A stretch of DNA of 64,000 nt from the NCBI RefSeq assembly GCF_022063185.1, contig NZ_CP091913.1:4999141-5063140 (forward strand), read 5' to 3'. The DNA comes from Nostoc sp. UHCC 0870 (GTDB lineage Bacteria; Cyanobacteriota; Cyanobacteriia; Cyanobacteriales; Nostocaceae). Both the position numbers and the translations under genes were made by a program. This document shows positions 1 to 9,409 of this stretch, one piece after another; within the stretch, counting starts at the first letter, position 1, and each line of letters starts with the position of its first letter. Below the pieces are notes generated by a model. It did no database searches, was not told the DNA's origin, and saw nothing but the letters and a program-made list of their open reading frames with translations.

Positions 1-2
1 AC

Positions 3-365
3 AGTAGCATCCACGGCGAAAAAGTCGCCTACGGTATTTTAGTGCAGCTGCGTTTAGAAGAAATGGTACAAGGCAACCAACTGGCAGCCGCTTCTAGACA
101 ACAATTGTTGAAATTCTATGCAGAGATTGGACTACCACAAAAATTAGCTGATTTGGGTTTGGGTAATATCACCCTCGGCGAGTTACAAACAGCCGCCGAA
201 ATTTCTTTAGCACCCGAATCTGACATTCATCGACTACCATTTAAAGTTGCATTGGAACAATTGATGGCGGCGATGGTTTCTACTACTGCACCAACAGATA
301 ATAGAGACTTAGTTAATCGTGTCTCCACCAGGGAAACAAGTGATGAAATAATGACTAATTCGTAA
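3..365 (+). CDS. Iron-containing alcohol/glycerol dehydrogenase family protein, C-terminal part
   Basis: Only the last 120 codons are present; the frame is open from the window edge, so the 5' end lies outside. The segment begins SSIHGEKVAYGILVQLRLEE. The HGE-x-VAYG pattern resembles the metal-binding C-terminal helical half of glycerol dehydrogenase-type enzymes, which oxidise polyols with NAD and use His ligands for the metal. The rest is helical and ends in a polar, probably disordered tail. The family is fairly clear; the substrate cannot be told from this half. A GTG at 42 is an internal Val codon, not a start. Confidence 0.7.
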   Translation, partial: SSIHGEKVAYGILVQLRLEEMVQGNQLAAASRQQLLKFYAEIGLPQKLADLGLGNITLGELQTAAEISLAPESDIHRLPFKVALEQLMAAMVSTTAPTDNRDLVNRVSTRETSDEIMTNS

Positions 366-433
366 TACTCTCTTCTGACAAGCAACAAGCAGAACTACAA
401 ATTACTTTGACTGCTGAAAGCTAGTAAAAATAA

Positions 434-464
434 TTTTGAATTTTGAATTTTGAATTTTGAATTC
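434..464. repeat. Short tandem TTTTGAA repeat
   Basis: Four head-to-tail copies of a TTTTGAA heptad between the dehydrogenase and the aminotransferase. The same unit recurs at about 31,790 and 53,830. It is followed by a small CCCCGAAGGGG palindrome. This is a typical short tandem repeat of Nostocales with no known function. Confidence 0.75.
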
Positions 465-490
465 CCCGAAGGGGTTGACGAGGTTGAGGA

Positions 491-1711
491 ATGAGTTTGG
501 ATTGGATTACCCCAGCAGATCGGATACAGCAACTACCACCTTATGTATTTGCCCGTCTCGATGAGTTAAAAGCTAAGGCTAGAGAACAAGGAATTGATTT
601 AATTGATTTAGGGATGGGCAATCCCGATGGCGCGACACCACAACCAGTGGTAGAAGCAGCTATCAAGGCTTTGCAAGATCCCGCCAATCACGGTTATCCC
701 CCCTTTGAAGGTACGGCCAGTTTTCGCCGTGCTATTACCAATTGGTATAAACGTCGCTATGGTGTGGTATTAGATCCTGATAGTGAAGCATTGCCTCTAT
801 TGGGTTCTAAAGAAGGATTAACTCATCTAGCGATCGCATATATTAATCCTGGTGATGTGGTACTAGTGCCTTCCCCCGCCTATCCTGCCCATTTTCGCGG
901 GCCAGTGATTGCTGGCGGTAAAGTCCACAGCTTGATTTTGAAGCCTGAGAATAATTGGTTAATTGATTTAGCCGCCATTCCTGAAGACGTTGCTAGACAA
1001 GCTAAGATACTGTATTTTAACTATCCCAGCAACCCCACAGCCGCCACCGCACCCCGCGAATTTTTTGAGGAAATCGTGGCGTTTGCGAGAAAGTATGAAA
1101 TTCTCTTAGTACATGACTTGTGTTATGCCGAGTTAGCTTTTGATGGTTATCAACCCACTAGCTTACTAGAAATTCCTGGGGCAAAAGATATTGGTGTAGA
1201 GTTCCATACCTTATCTAAAACCTATAATATGGCTGGTTGGCGTGTCGGGTTTGTGGTGGGAAATCGCCATGTAATTCAAGGCTTGCGGACACTCAAAACA
1301 AACTTAGATTATGGGATTTTTGCCGCCTTACAAACAGCCGCCGAGACAGCCTTACAACTACCTGATATTTACTTACACGAAGTACAACAACGCTACCGCA
1401 CCCGCCGGGATTTCCTCATTCAAGGGTTAGGACAGTTGGGTTGGGATATCCCCAAAACCAAAGCAACAATGTATTTGTGGGTGAAATGTCCTGTGGGTAT
1501 GGGTTCAACGGATTTTGCTTTGAACTTGTTGCAGCAGACAGGCGTTGTTGTTACCCCTGGTAATGCCTTTGGCGTTGCTGGTGAAGGGTATGTGCGTATT
1601 AGCTTGATTGCAGATTGCGATCGCTTGGGTGAAGCCTTAAATCGCATTCAGCAAGCTGGTATTCGCTATCAAACTGAAGCCGTTATTGCTGGTTCGGAAT
1701 TAGGAGTGTAA
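491..1711 (+). CDS. PLP-dependent class I/II aminotransferase (AlaC / LL-diaminopimelate aminotransferase-like)
   Basis: A 406-residue fold-type I aminotransferase. Visible motifs are the substrate-loop region DLGMGNPDG near residues 39-47, NYPSNPT at 177-183, HDLCYAELAF at 208-217 (Asp for the pyridine N, Tyr for the phenolate), and the Schiff-base lysine K243 in LSKTYNMAGWRVGF. This layout fits the AlaC/YfdZ and DapL-like branch, which uses glutamate with alanine, aspartate or diaminopimelate-type substrates; the exact substrate is not readable. ATG 491 is preceded by GAGG at about 7 nt. The gene stands alone, 95 bp before the AAA gene. Confidence 0.85.
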   Translation: MSLDWITPADRIQQLPPYVFARLDELKAKAREQGIDLIDLGMGNPDGATPQPVVEAAIKALQDPANHGYPPFEGTASFRRAITNWYKRRYGVVLDPDSEALPLLGSKEGLTHLAIAYINPGDVVLVPSPAYPAHFRGPVIAGGKVHSLILKPENNWLIDLAAIPEDVARQAKILYFNYPSNPTAATAPREFFEEIVAFARKYEILLVHDLCYAELAFDGYQPTSLLEIPGAKDIGVEFHTLSKTYNMAGWRVGFVVGNRHVIQGLRTLKTNLDYGIFAALQTAAETALQLPDIYLHEVQQRYRTRRDFLIQGLGQLGWDIPKTKATMYLWVKCPVGMGSTDFALNLLQQTGVVVTPGNAFGVAGEGYVRISLIADCDRLGEALNRIQQAGIRYQTEAVIAGSELGV

Positions 1712-1806
1712 GTATGGCTATACTCCCATAAGGGATACAAAAATCAAAGCAGATAGGAATTGTTGTACATTGCCATCAAGAGCAACTAACAACTAATAAC
1801 TATAAT

Positions 1807-3318
1807 ATGAACTTTCGCGAAGAGTTTAAACTGCTGCTACGCGCTCGCTACCCCTTAATTTATATTCCCACCTATGAAGAGGAACGGGTAGAAGCAGCAA
1901 TCCGAGAAGAAGCCAACAATCAAGGGAATCGCCCCGTATATACTTGGGATTTTGTCGATGGCTATCAGGGAAACCCCAATGACGAGGGCTTTGGACGGCG
2001 TAACCCTCTGCAAGCTTTAGAATTTGTAGAAAAATTACCGGCTTCAGCCCCAGCCGTCTTAATTTTACGAGACTATCATCGGTTTTTAGATGATGTGGCG
2101 ATCGCTCGTAAACTCCGCAACTTAGCGCGACTTCTCAAGTCTCAACCCAAAAATATTGTTTTATTATCCCCACGGATTGCGATTCCTGATGATTTAACTG
2201 AAATTTTAACGGTTGTGGAGTTCCCTTTACCCGCAGCCCCGGAAATTAAAACAGAGATAGAACGCTTACTACAAGCCACGGGTAACTCTCTATCTGGCAA
2301 AGTTTTAGATGATTTGGTGCGTTCTTGCCAAGGATTGTCAATGGAGAGGATTCGGCGGGTTTTGGCGAAGGCGATCGCCACCCACGGCGAATTACAACCA
2401 GAAGACGTAGATTTAGTTTTGGAGGAAAAACGCCAAACTATCCGCCAAACCCAAATCCTCGACTTTTACCCCGCCACTGAGCAAATTTCTGATATTGGGG
2501 GACTAGATAACCTCAAAGATTGGCTATTGCGGCGGGGAGGCTCGTTTACTGAACGGGCGCGTCAGTATGGTTTGCCCCATCCCAGGGGTTTATTATTGGT
2601 GGGGATTCAGGGAACAGGGAAATCATTAACAGCTAAAGCGATCGCTCATCACTGGCATTTACCCCTACTCCGGCTAGATGTAGGACGCTTATTTGCTGGT
2701 TTAGTCGGTGAATCAGAATCTCGCACTCGCCAAATGATCCAAGTAGCAGAAGCCCTCGCCCCCTGCATTTTGTGGATTGATGAAATTGACAAAGCCTTTT
2801 CAGGACTGGGTAGTAAAGGTGATGCAGGAACAACTAGCCGTGTATTTGGTACGTTTATTACCTGGCTAGCGGAAAAAACCTCCCCTGTATTTGTGGTGGC
2901 TACCGCTAACGACATCCAAGCCCTACCGCCGGAAATGCTCCGTAAAGGTAGATTTGATGAAATTTTCTTTGTCGGCTTACCCAGTCAAGACGAAAGAAAA
3001 GCTATTTTTAATGTGCATTTATCCCGACTGCGCCCCCACAATTTGAAAAATTATGACATCAACCGATTAGCATACGAAACACCCGATTTTTCTGGGGCAG
3101 AAATTGAGCAAACTTTAATTGAAGCCATGCACCTTGGATTTAGCCAGAACCGAGATTTTACCACCGATGATGTTTTAGAAGCTGCCAGTCAAATTATCCC
3201 CTTAGCCCGCACAGCTGTAGAGCAAATCCAAAAACTGCAAGAATGGGCAGCAGCAGGGAGAGCGCGTTTAGCTTCCAAACAAACGCCCTTAAGCGATACT
3301 TTCGGGAAGCTACGGTAA
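1807..3318 (+). CDS. ycf46: Ycf46-type AAA family ATPase
   Basis: A 503-residue AAA protein. A non-ATPase N-terminal domain of about 210 residues begins with the stretch MNFREEFKLLLRARYPLIYI. It is followed by an AAA module: Walker A GIQGTGKS at 266-273, Walker B ILWIDEID near 321-328, a sensor 1 stretch VVATAND and an arginine-rich helix RKGRFDE. This order and the N-terminal sequence fit Ycf46, found in cyanobacteria and some algal plastids and linked in the literature to photosynthetic or inorganic-carbon regulation. The partner and exact role are not shown here. A MITE-like element begins 5 bp after its stop codon. Confidence 0.85.
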   Translation: MNFREEFKLLLRARYPLIYIPTYEEERVEAAIREEANNQGNRPVYTWDFVDGYQGNPNDEGFGRRNPLQALEFVEKLPASAPAVLILRDYHRFLDDVAIARKLRNLARLLKSQPKNIVLLSPRIAIPDDLTEILTVVEFPLPAAPEIKTEIERLLQATGNSLSGKVLDDLVRSCQGLSMERIRRVLAKAIATHGELQPEDVDLVLEEKRQTIRQTQILDFYPATEQISDIGGLDNLKDWLLRRGGSFTERARQYGLPHPRGLLLVGIQGTGKSLTAKAIAHHWHLPLLRLDVGRLFAGLVGESESRTRQMIQVAEALAPCILWIDEIDKAFSGLGSKGDAGTTSRVFGTFITWLAEKTSPVFVVATANDIQALPPEMLRKGRFDEIFFVGLPSQDERKAIFNVHLSRLRPHNLKNYDINRLAYETPDFSGAEIEQTLIEAMHLGFSQNRDFTTDDVLEAASQIIPLARTAVEQIQKLQEWAAAGRARLASKQTPLSDTFGKLR

Positions 3319-3322
3319 TTTC

Positions 3323-3473
3323 AGGACTTACGCACAGAGGTTATTTGTGAAGAAGGGGTGTAAGGGTATGAGGGTGTAGGGGTGTAAGGGTTTTGAACAC
3401 CTACACCCCCACACCCCTATACCCCTATACCCTCGCCCACACCCTTGATTCTTCGTATCACTGCGTAAGTCCT
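3323..3473. mobile_element. 151-bp MITE-like element with 12-bp terminal inverted repeats
   Basis: The ends are AGGACTTACGCA (3323-3334) and TGCGTAAGTCCT (3462-3473), exact reverse complements. The interior is G-rich (GGGTGTAAGGG type) on the left and C-rich (CACCCCTATACCCC type) on the right, so the whole unit can fold into one long hairpin. No ORF is inside. It starts 5 bp after the ycf46 stop and could also serve as its transcript end. Confidence 0.65.
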
Positions 3474-3564
3474 AAATTTATCTCCAGATAGTTGGTCAAT
3501 TCACTTGCAATAGTCCATAATTCAGAGTTAATCATTAACTAATATGGACTATTGATTAATGGGA

Positions 3565-3632
3565 GATTAGGGACTGGGGATTGGGGAACTCGGGGCCCCC
3601 TCTGGGGATAAGGGGTAATGGGGACTGGGGAA
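3565..3632. repeat. GGGGACT/GGGGATT short repeats
   Basis: Degenerate head-to-tail copies of a GGGGACT-like heptad. The same family appears in either orientation at 11,145, 12,130, 13,170, 13,258, 22,225, 23,100, 44,545 and 56,666. No coding potential is seen. Confidence 0.75.
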
Positions 3633-3670
3633 AAATTTATTGACTATTGACTATTGAAAAGGATTTAACT

Positions 3671-4141
3671 ATGGTTTCTGGTTTACTAAAGTTTATATTG
3701 GGATTTTTATTAGCGATCGCAGTTTTAGTTGGTAGCGGTGTAGCCGTAGCACTCTATTTCATGAATAGAACTGCTATACCCCCTACTAAACCGACTTATG
3801 CCAATGATAGCCCTGCTCTCCAAACTTCAAATCCGCAAAAGACTGACTTAAACACTACACCTACTCCTAACGCAATAATGTCTCCTACCCCCTCCGCAAC
3901 TCCTACAGAATCATCAGAAGCATTACCACCAGGAGCTTATCAAGGACGTGTTACTTGGTCTGAAGGGTTAAGTTTACGTGCTGAACCTAAACAAGATGCC
4001 GAGCGCGTTGGCAGTGTGGCGTTTAAACAAAATATTATTGTTTTGGAAGAGAACCAAGATAAAAGCTGGCTAAAAATTCGTATCGAAGGCAGTAAACAGG
4101 AAGGTTGGGTAAAAGCCGGTAATATTGAACGGGTTAATTAA
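3671..4141 (+). CDS. Membrane-anchored SH3-like (SH3b) domain protein
   Basis: About 156 residues. An N-terminal membrane segment (LLKFILGFLLAIAVLVGSGVA) is followed by a Pro/Thr/Ser-rich linker. A C-terminal domain of about 60 residues with the bacterial SH3 pattern LSLRAEPKQDAERVGSV ... WLKIRIEGSKQEGWV follows. Bacterial SH3 domains of this type usually bind cell-wall peptides, so the protein probably sits in the inner membrane facing the periplasm. ATG 3671 is chosen because AAGGA lies 8 nt upstream; an in-frame TTG at 3647 lies before the Shine-Dalgarno and is unlikely. The exact role is unknown. Confidence 0.7.
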   Translation: MVSGLLKFILGFLLAIAVLVGSGVAVALYFMNRTAIPPTKPTYANDSPALQTSNPQKTDLNTTPTPNAIMSPTPSATPTESSEALPPGAYQGRVTWSEGLSLRAEPKQDAERVGSVAFKQNIIVLEENQDKSWLKIRIEGSKQEGWVKAGNIERVN

Positions 4142-4193
4142 ATCAGTGAACAGTGAATAGTGAACAGTTATCAAGGCATATGATATGGGATTT

Positions 4194-4230
4194 AAATCCC
4201 CCACCCATCACTACCATTGGTGGGGGATTT
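4194..4230. repeat. Perfect hairpin in intergenic DNA
   Basis: AAATCCCCCACC pairs exactly with GGTGGGGGATTT across a loop of about 13 nt. No T-tract follows, so it looks more like a dispersed palindromic repeat than a terminator. Confidence 0.6.
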
Positions 4231-4311
4231 GAACTCAGGGATATAAAACCAATTCGCAATTCGCAATGGACTAACGTCCCGCTTCGCTAACGCAATTCGC
4301 AATTAAACTAA

Positions 4312-4336
4312 GCCACCCACAAGGGGTGGGGTTTTT
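4312..4336 (+). terminator. Candidate terminator of the SH3 protein gene
   Basis: GCCACCC, a short loop, then GGGTGGGG followed by TTTTT. It is the only U-tract hairpin in the 480-bp gap after the SH3 gene. The rest of the gap holds GCAATTC repeats and a second C/G-rich hairpin near 4365-4390. Confidence 0.45.
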
Positions 4337-4523
4337 ACCTACCTTGCGATACAAGGACTGTTTCGCCCACCAGGGGCGAGGTTTTGAACCTTCACTTTTT
4401 GATAAATTAACATTAGTATATAAAATCTGATTAAATAGTATATTATTCTCTATATTTATACTGATTGAAAGTCAGTTACTAAACTAAGTAACTTTTCGGC
4501 TAAATCATCCTAGAAGCCATTCT

Positions 4524-4604
4524 TATAGCGTTTCCTAATGAGGTATATCATAGCTCCCTCCCCTCCTTGCCTGCGGGGAGGGGGTTGGGGTGGGGTTCTT
4601 GTAC
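4524..4604. mobile_element. MITE-like family B, copy 1
   Basis: Begins TATAGCGTTTCCTAATG, then AGGTATATCATAG, a C-run/G-run hairpin (CCCCTCC...GGGGAGGGGG), and ends GGGTTCTTGTAC. Other copies lie at 13,421, 26,845, 31,464 and 55,871. Read in frame it encodes MRYIIAPS..., a false N-terminal extension on the next gene. Confidence 0.7.
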
Positions 4605-4624
4605 AAAAAAATAGCAATATAACT

Positions 4625-6181
4625 ATGGATACTATTGTTTATTCTTATATAGCATCTATCTACGAGGAATCAGAAAGTATTGAGTTTATTCCTATCCAAA
4701 TTAACTGGCAATTTTTGCAGTGGCAGAAATTATCTAGTGTTGCGGCGATGCGGCTGTTATCTGTGGCATTAACTACAGGTGTTTTGAGTGTAGCTGGACA
4801 GGCTTTGGCTCTGGAAAAAATAGGCAGTAGCGGTACTAACGTTACAAATATCCAAAGGTGTTTAAAGCAATTAGGCTTTTTAAATGCTCCAGCTACAGGC
4901 AAATTTGCTACCTTGACTCAAAGAGCTGTAATTGGGTTTCAGCGAGCCAATAAATTAACCCCTGATGGTGTTGTTGGTAGTGGTACACAAACAGCCCTAC
5001 AAAGAGCTTGTCAGGCTAGAAATGCTAGTGGAGAATTGAAATTTGGGAGTAGAGGAACAGCCGTTTCTCAACTACAAAGAAATCTCAAGCAGCTAGGCTA
5101 TTTTAACGCACCTAATACCGGCTATTTTGGGACAGAAACTCAGCAAGCTGTCATCCGTTTTCAGCGATCTGCGGGAATTGGGGCTGATGGTGTGGTTGGT
5201 TCTAGAACTGCTCAAGCTATCAGAAATGCAACTGGTGTAGGCGGGCGATACCCAGTTCTTTCTGAAGGTAGTAGTGGTCAAGCTGTAACCAGGGTACAAC
5301 AGCGTTTGCGTCAGTTGGGTTATTTTAATGCTAATCCCACTGGCAATTTTCAACGCATTACTAAGGATGCGGTCATTGCTTTTCAACGTCGTGTAGGGAT
5401 TTCAGCCACTGGCGTTGTGAATTGGCAAACTTGGAATGCACTAGAGGGTTCTGCTCAAAATCCAGCTAGACCTGGCCTTTCGACTCAACAAGTCAGAGAT
5501 TTGCAACAACGTCTGCAAGATTTGGGATATTTTAATACTAACCCTACTGGCACAGTGGGGGCGATGACGCGGGAAGCAATTATACAATTTCAGCGAGATA
5601 ATAGACTGAGTACCGATGGCATTGCTGATGTACAAATCTTAGAAGCAGTACGTCAAGCTTGGAACATTAGATACGCTAATCAGCCTAGTAATCAGCTTAG
5701 TCAAGATGTTCTCTTTGTTGGCGATCGCAGCGAAAATGTCAGACTAGTACAACAGCGTTTATTGCAGTTAGGCTTTTTTGCTCGGAGGATAGATGGTTAT
5801 TTTGATGAATATACTAGGGCATCTGTTGCTAACTTCCAGCAATCCTATCAAATCAATCCCACAGGGAGAGTAGATTGGCAAACTTGGCAAGCACTGAATG
5901 TAAATCAAGCACCGAATGTAAATAACGTTCCCATAATGCGGGGGAATGTTTCTAACTTTTCTACTAACCTTCCTAATAATAATCGTTATGTGGTGATAGT
6001 ACCAATTAACAACCAGAATACTCTCAATCAAGTACGTCGTTATGTACCCAACGCCTACGCTGATAAATCCAATTTAGGGAGTTATGTGAATGCTGGTGCA
6101 TTTAGCGATCGCCTTTTGGCAGAGCAACGGTCTAAATTGTTACGTTCTAATGGTTTAGATGCTAGAGTACAGTATTTTTAG
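4625..6181 (+). CDS. Secreted multi-repeat peptidoglycan-binding (PGB_1) protein
   Basis: About 518 residues from ATG 4625. After a polar N-terminal stretch there is a hydrophobic export segment (MRLLSVALTTGVLSVAGQALA). Five peptidoglycan-binding repeats follow with the pattern V-x-x-LQ-x-x-L-x-x-LGYFN...TG.FG..T..AV..FQR....ADGVVG. The C-terminal 65 residues (YVVIVPINN ... LRSNGLDARVQYF) resemble a SPOR-type glycan-binding fold. It probably anchors to the cell wall. Earlier in-frame ATGs lie in the MITE copy and are rejected. ATG 4748, directly before the signal segment, is an alternative start and would give a more usual signal peptide. Confidence 0.8.
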   Translation: MDTIVYSYIASIYEESESIEFIPIQINWQFLQWQKLSSVAAMRLLSVALTTGVLSVAGQALALEKIGSSGTNVTNIQRCLKQLGFLNAPATGKFATLTQRAVIGFQRANKLTPDGVVGSGTQTALQRACQARNASGELKFGSRGTAVSQLQRNLKQLGYFNAPNTGYFGTETQQAVIRFQRSAGIGADGVVGSRTAQAIRNATGVGGRYPVLSEGSSGQAVTRVQQRLRQLGYFNANPTGNFQRITKDAVIAFQRRVGISATGVVNWQTWNALEGSAQNPARPGLSTQQVRDLQQRLQDLGYFNTNPTGTVGAMTREAIIQFQRDNRLSTDGIADVQILEAVRQAWNIRYANQPSNQLSQDVLFVGDRSENVRLVQQRLLQLGFFARRIDGYFDEYTRASVANFQQSYQINPTGRVDWQTWQALNVNQAPNVNNVPIMRGNVSNFSTNLPNNNRYVVIVPINNQNTLNQVRRYVPNAYADKSNLGSYVNAGAFSDRLLAEQRSKLLRSNGLDARVQYF

Positions 6182-6186
6182 GAGTG

Positions 6187-6215
6187 CTTGAGAGTGCTGA
6201 CTCAGCACTCTCAAG
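6187..6215. terminator. Bidirectional hairpin between convergent genes
   Basis: CTTGAGAGTGCTGA and TCAGCACTCTCAAG are exact reverse complements, 1 bp apart. It lies after the peptidoglycan-binding gene and overlaps the stop codon of the convergent sbcC gene. It lacks a long T-tract, so it is called a terminator mainly from its position. Confidence 0.55.
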
Positions 6216-9200
6216 TTAACAGGCGGACTTGTGAGCCTTCTTGTGTCTTATTTACCTCAATTCTGGCTTGGAATGCCTCTTTAAGGTGGGGCATATGGGT
6301 AACTGTGAGGATGCAGGCAAAATCGTTGGCGATCGCATTAATGGAGGCAATCAGGCGATCGCATCCTTCTGCATCCTGTGTGCCGAAACCTTCATCGATA
6401 ATCAATAACTGTAAGGCTGCACCAGCTCTTTGTGCTAATAATTTCGCTAAGGCTAACCGAATTGCAAAGTTAATTCTAAACGCTTCCCCTCCAGAGTAAG
6501 TCTCATAGGCGCGTGTACCTCTAGCATCGGCGATTAAAATATCTAAGGTGTCAATTAATTTGGCGTTTTTCTTCGTAGATTTACTACTTTTCCCAGCTTT
6601 TTGGGTAATAAATTGTACGTGCAGTTGATTAGCACTCAGCCGTGACAATAGTTGATTTGTCTCTGCTTCTAGCTGAGGTAACACATTCTCAATCATCAAG
6701 GCTTGGATGCCATTTTTACCAAATGCCTGGGCTAATTCCTGATACACTCGATATTGTTGCTTAGAAATTTGCAGTTGTTGCTGTTGTTCTTCATACTGGA
6801 TTTGCATAGTGTCCAGTTGCAAAGCTAACTGCTCTAAACGCCCTAATTGGGTGATACATTCATCAAGTTGTCTTCTGCGGACTGCTATTTGCTGCTCTAA
6901 AGCTTGAATCTGTTCAACGGGATTGGCCGATGTGGCTAACTGCTGCTCAATACTGGTAATTTGGGTGACAAGTTGTTGTCTCTCTTGCAACCTGGTATTT
7001 CTCGATGTCTCCAAATCTTGTAATCGTCCCTGGAGTTGAGGATACTGCTGCTGGGCTGACAACAACTGTTGATGGCGGAATTGCCAAGATTGGGCTTGAC
7101 GTAGGGCGGTGCGGATCTGGTTGTGCTGTTCGGAACTGTAAGCAATTTCGCTAATTTGGCTTTCAATCGCCGCGATTTGCTTGGCGCACTCAGAATCAAT
7201 CTGTTCTTGCTGGATTCTGGTTTCTAACTGGGTAATTTGGGCTTGTAATTCTGGTTTACGGGCTGCTAGTTGGGCTTGGCGTTTGGCAGCATCTTTGATT
7301 TGTCCTTGTTTAATTTCTGCCCATCGCCACCTTTCTACTTCGCTACGAGCTAGAGCATGGTCTTGCTCATTGTAATTGAGTTGTTGCAGATATTGTTCTA
7401 GCTGCCTGAGTTCAGCTTGTTGTGTGGGCGCATAATCACCCGTTTGCAGCGATCGCTCTAGGTGTTGTTTTTCGGAGGCTAGTTGCTGTAAATGCTGTTC
7501 TGCATCGCTGGTAGATTGCAACTGTGCGGCTAATTGTCCTCTTTGCTCCCGTAAGCCGTCATAAGCATTCAATTTCTGGAATATTTCCTTGTATTCTTGC
7601 CTCAGTAGTTGAATTTCTCTATCTGAAACCGCCATTTGTTCCCGGAAGACCCACAATTGCCCCTCTGTTTCTTTATACTCATCTTTCGTTTTGTCTACAA
7701 CGCGATTCCAGTGATGCTCATCTAAGGGACGTTCACACAAGGGACAAATAGCATCGGGAGTGCGGAGCATTTGCAGTTTTTGCTCTAATTCCCCCAATAA
7801 TCTTTCATATTCCCGATGTTGCGCCTGTAAACGTTCGATAAAATGCCGTCTTTCTTGCCCTTTTTCCTGGACTCGTTGCAAATAAACCCGATCTTTATCC
7901 ATTTGATCAATCTGCATCGCCACTTCCATCACCGCTTGTTGCAGTTGGGGTTGGCGTTGAGAAGAGCGTTGCAGTTGATTTTCTGTGACTTGTAGCTGTT
8001 CTAGTCTGGCTACTAACCCAGCGTGAACCCGATCTAAATGACTTTGTAAGTTTTGTCGCTGCTGCAATAAAGGCGAGACTTGCATTTGCAGTTCATCTAA
8101 ATGAGTTAGATGGCGACGTGCGGCGGCTAGTTGGGCTAAGGCTGCTTCAATTTCCCCAGATTTAGAGAGGGTTTGTTGAATTTCTTGCTCTTGCTGTTGT
8201 AAGGCGGCTAGTTGTCCTTGGACTTGTTGCAGTTGACGTTCTAACTCATGAATTTGTTTAGTGAGTTGTTGCTGCTTTTGTTGACGTAGGACAGTAGCAC
8301 GGGTATATTCATCAAATTTGATGGCGAAGGCTTCTTCTTGAGATTGGAGATTTTGATAATTGGTGAAGCCATCTTTAATCTCCACTTCTTGGTTGATGAG
8401 TGCGGCTAACTGGGTAATTTGACTGTTAATAGATGATTGCTCTTGTTGTAGGCGATCGCAATCTTGAGTTAAATTCTGATATTGTTGCTTGACAAAATTT
8501 AGCTGCTGTTCCCAATTAGTGCGTTGGTGTTGGACAACTTGCAAGCTTTGTAATTGAATATTCTCAAAAGCTTGTACTTGTTGTAATTGGTTAATTTCAG
8601 CTTCTAATTCTGCCTTTTTAGCTTGAGTTATATGACGTTGCTGTAGTTGAGTTTTAATCGACTCTAAAGAACGCTCTAATTCCTCAGCCCTAGCTTTAAA
8701 CTGACGGGATGAGTCCTTGGCTCGTTCTTCTAATTCATCATATTGATTCAGCTTTAACAACTCCGCTAAAATCTCTTTGCGTTCACTCGGACGCTTGAGC
8801 ATGAATTCATCTGCACGTCCTTGACGCAGATAGGCAGAGTTAATAAAAGTATCGTAATCGAGCTTAATGTATTCTAAAATTAAATCCTGTGTTGCCCTTA
8901 TGCCTTTACCAGTCAAGGCACGAAACCCAGAGGGTGTTTCGATTTGAAATTCTAGCCCCCCAGCCGCGCCTCTAACTCGGCTGCGGATAATCCGATATTT
9001 TTGTTGGTTAGTTTGAAAAGTAAAATCAACTCTAACTTCTTTTGCACCAGAATGGATCACATCATCTTCAGCAGCAGCGCGGCTTTCACCCCAAATCGCC
9101 CATGTCATTGCTTCGAGAAGGGATGATTTACCTGCTCCATTAGAACCACAAATACAAGCCGTATGCAAACCACGAAAATCTAAAGTTGCATCACGGTAAC

Positions 9201-9237
9201 TAAGAAAATTTTTGAGGATAAGTTGTACTGGGATCAT
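6211..9237 (-). CDS. sbcC: SbcC-type SMC exonuclease subunit
   Basis: A 1008-residue Rad50/SbcC ATPase. Walker A is GSNGAGKSS near residue 33; two long Gln-rich coiled coils flank a zinc hook CPLCERPL near residue 500; the C-terminus carries the ABC signature YSGGEAFRINFA and Walker B LLIIDEGFGTQD. With SbcD it forms a nuclease that opens hairpins and processes DNA ends. No sbcD lies in this window, so the partner must be elsewhere. The gene is monocistronic and converges on the upstream gene across a hairpin. Length and motifs are complete. Confidence 0.93.
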   Translation of the reverse strand: MIPVQLILKNFLSYRDATLDFRGLHTACICGSNGAGKSSLLEAMTWAIWGESRAAAEDDVIHSGAKEVRVDFTFQTNQQKYRIIRSRVRGAAGGLEFQIETPSGFRALTGKGIRATQDLILEYIKLDYDTFINSAYLRQGRADEFMLKRPSERKEILAELLKLNQYDELEERAKDSSRQFKARAEELERSLESIKTQLQQRHITQAKKAELEAEINQLQQVQAFENIQLQSLQVVQHQRTNWEQQLNFVKQQYQNLTQDCDRLQQEQSSINSQITQLAALINQEVEIKDGFTNYQNLQSQEEAFAIKFDEYTRATVLRQQKQQQLTKQIHELERQLQQVQGQLAALQQQEQEIQQTLSKSGEIEAALAQLAAARRHLTHLDELQMQVSPLLQQRQNLQSHLDRVHAGLVARLEQLQVTENQLQRSSQRQPQLQQAVMEVAMQIDQMDKDRVYLQRVQEKGQERRHFIERLQAQHREYERLLGELEQKLQMLRTPDAICPLCERPLDEHHWNRVVDKTKDEYKETEGQLWVFREQMAVSDREIQLLRQEYKEIFQKLNAYDGLREQRGQLAAQLQSTSDAEQHLQQLASEKQHLERSLQTGDYAPTQQAELRQLEQYLQQLNYNEQDHALARSEVERWRWAEIKQGQIKDAAKRQAQLAARKPELQAQITQLETRIQQEQIDSECAKQIAAIESQISEIAYSSEQHNQIRTALRQAQSWQFRHQQLLSAQQQYPQLQGRLQDLETSRNTRLQERQQLVTQITSIEQQLATSANPVEQIQALEQQIAVRRRQLDECITQLGRLEQLALQLDTMQIQYEEQQQQLQISKQQYRVYQELAQAFGKNGIQALMIENVLPQLEAETNQLLSRLSANQLHVQFITQKAGKSSKSTKKNAKLIDTLDILIADARGTRAYETYSGGEAFRINFAIRLALAKLLAQRAGAALQLLIIDEGFGTQDAEGCDRLIASINAIANDFACILTVTHMPHLKEAFQARIEVNKTQEGSQVRLLT

Positions 9238-9409
9238 TCAGGCTATATCGCCACATTTACATATTTTTTAGCTAGCAGTACAGATGCACTCTTTGATAGT
9301 CTATCTAGGTGTTTATCAGGTTTCTAGTTTAAGTGTCCGCAATTTTACGAAAATTAACAATAGTTATGAGGTGATTTTGCAGGAAAGGCGATCGCAGCGA
9401 TTCGCTATT

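Noticed and set aside
4538..4624. N-terminal extension MRYIIAPS... of the peptidoglycan-binding gene
   Set aside because: The same peptide appears at every family B repeat copy (13,4xx, 26,8xx, 31,4xx), so it is translated repeat DNA.
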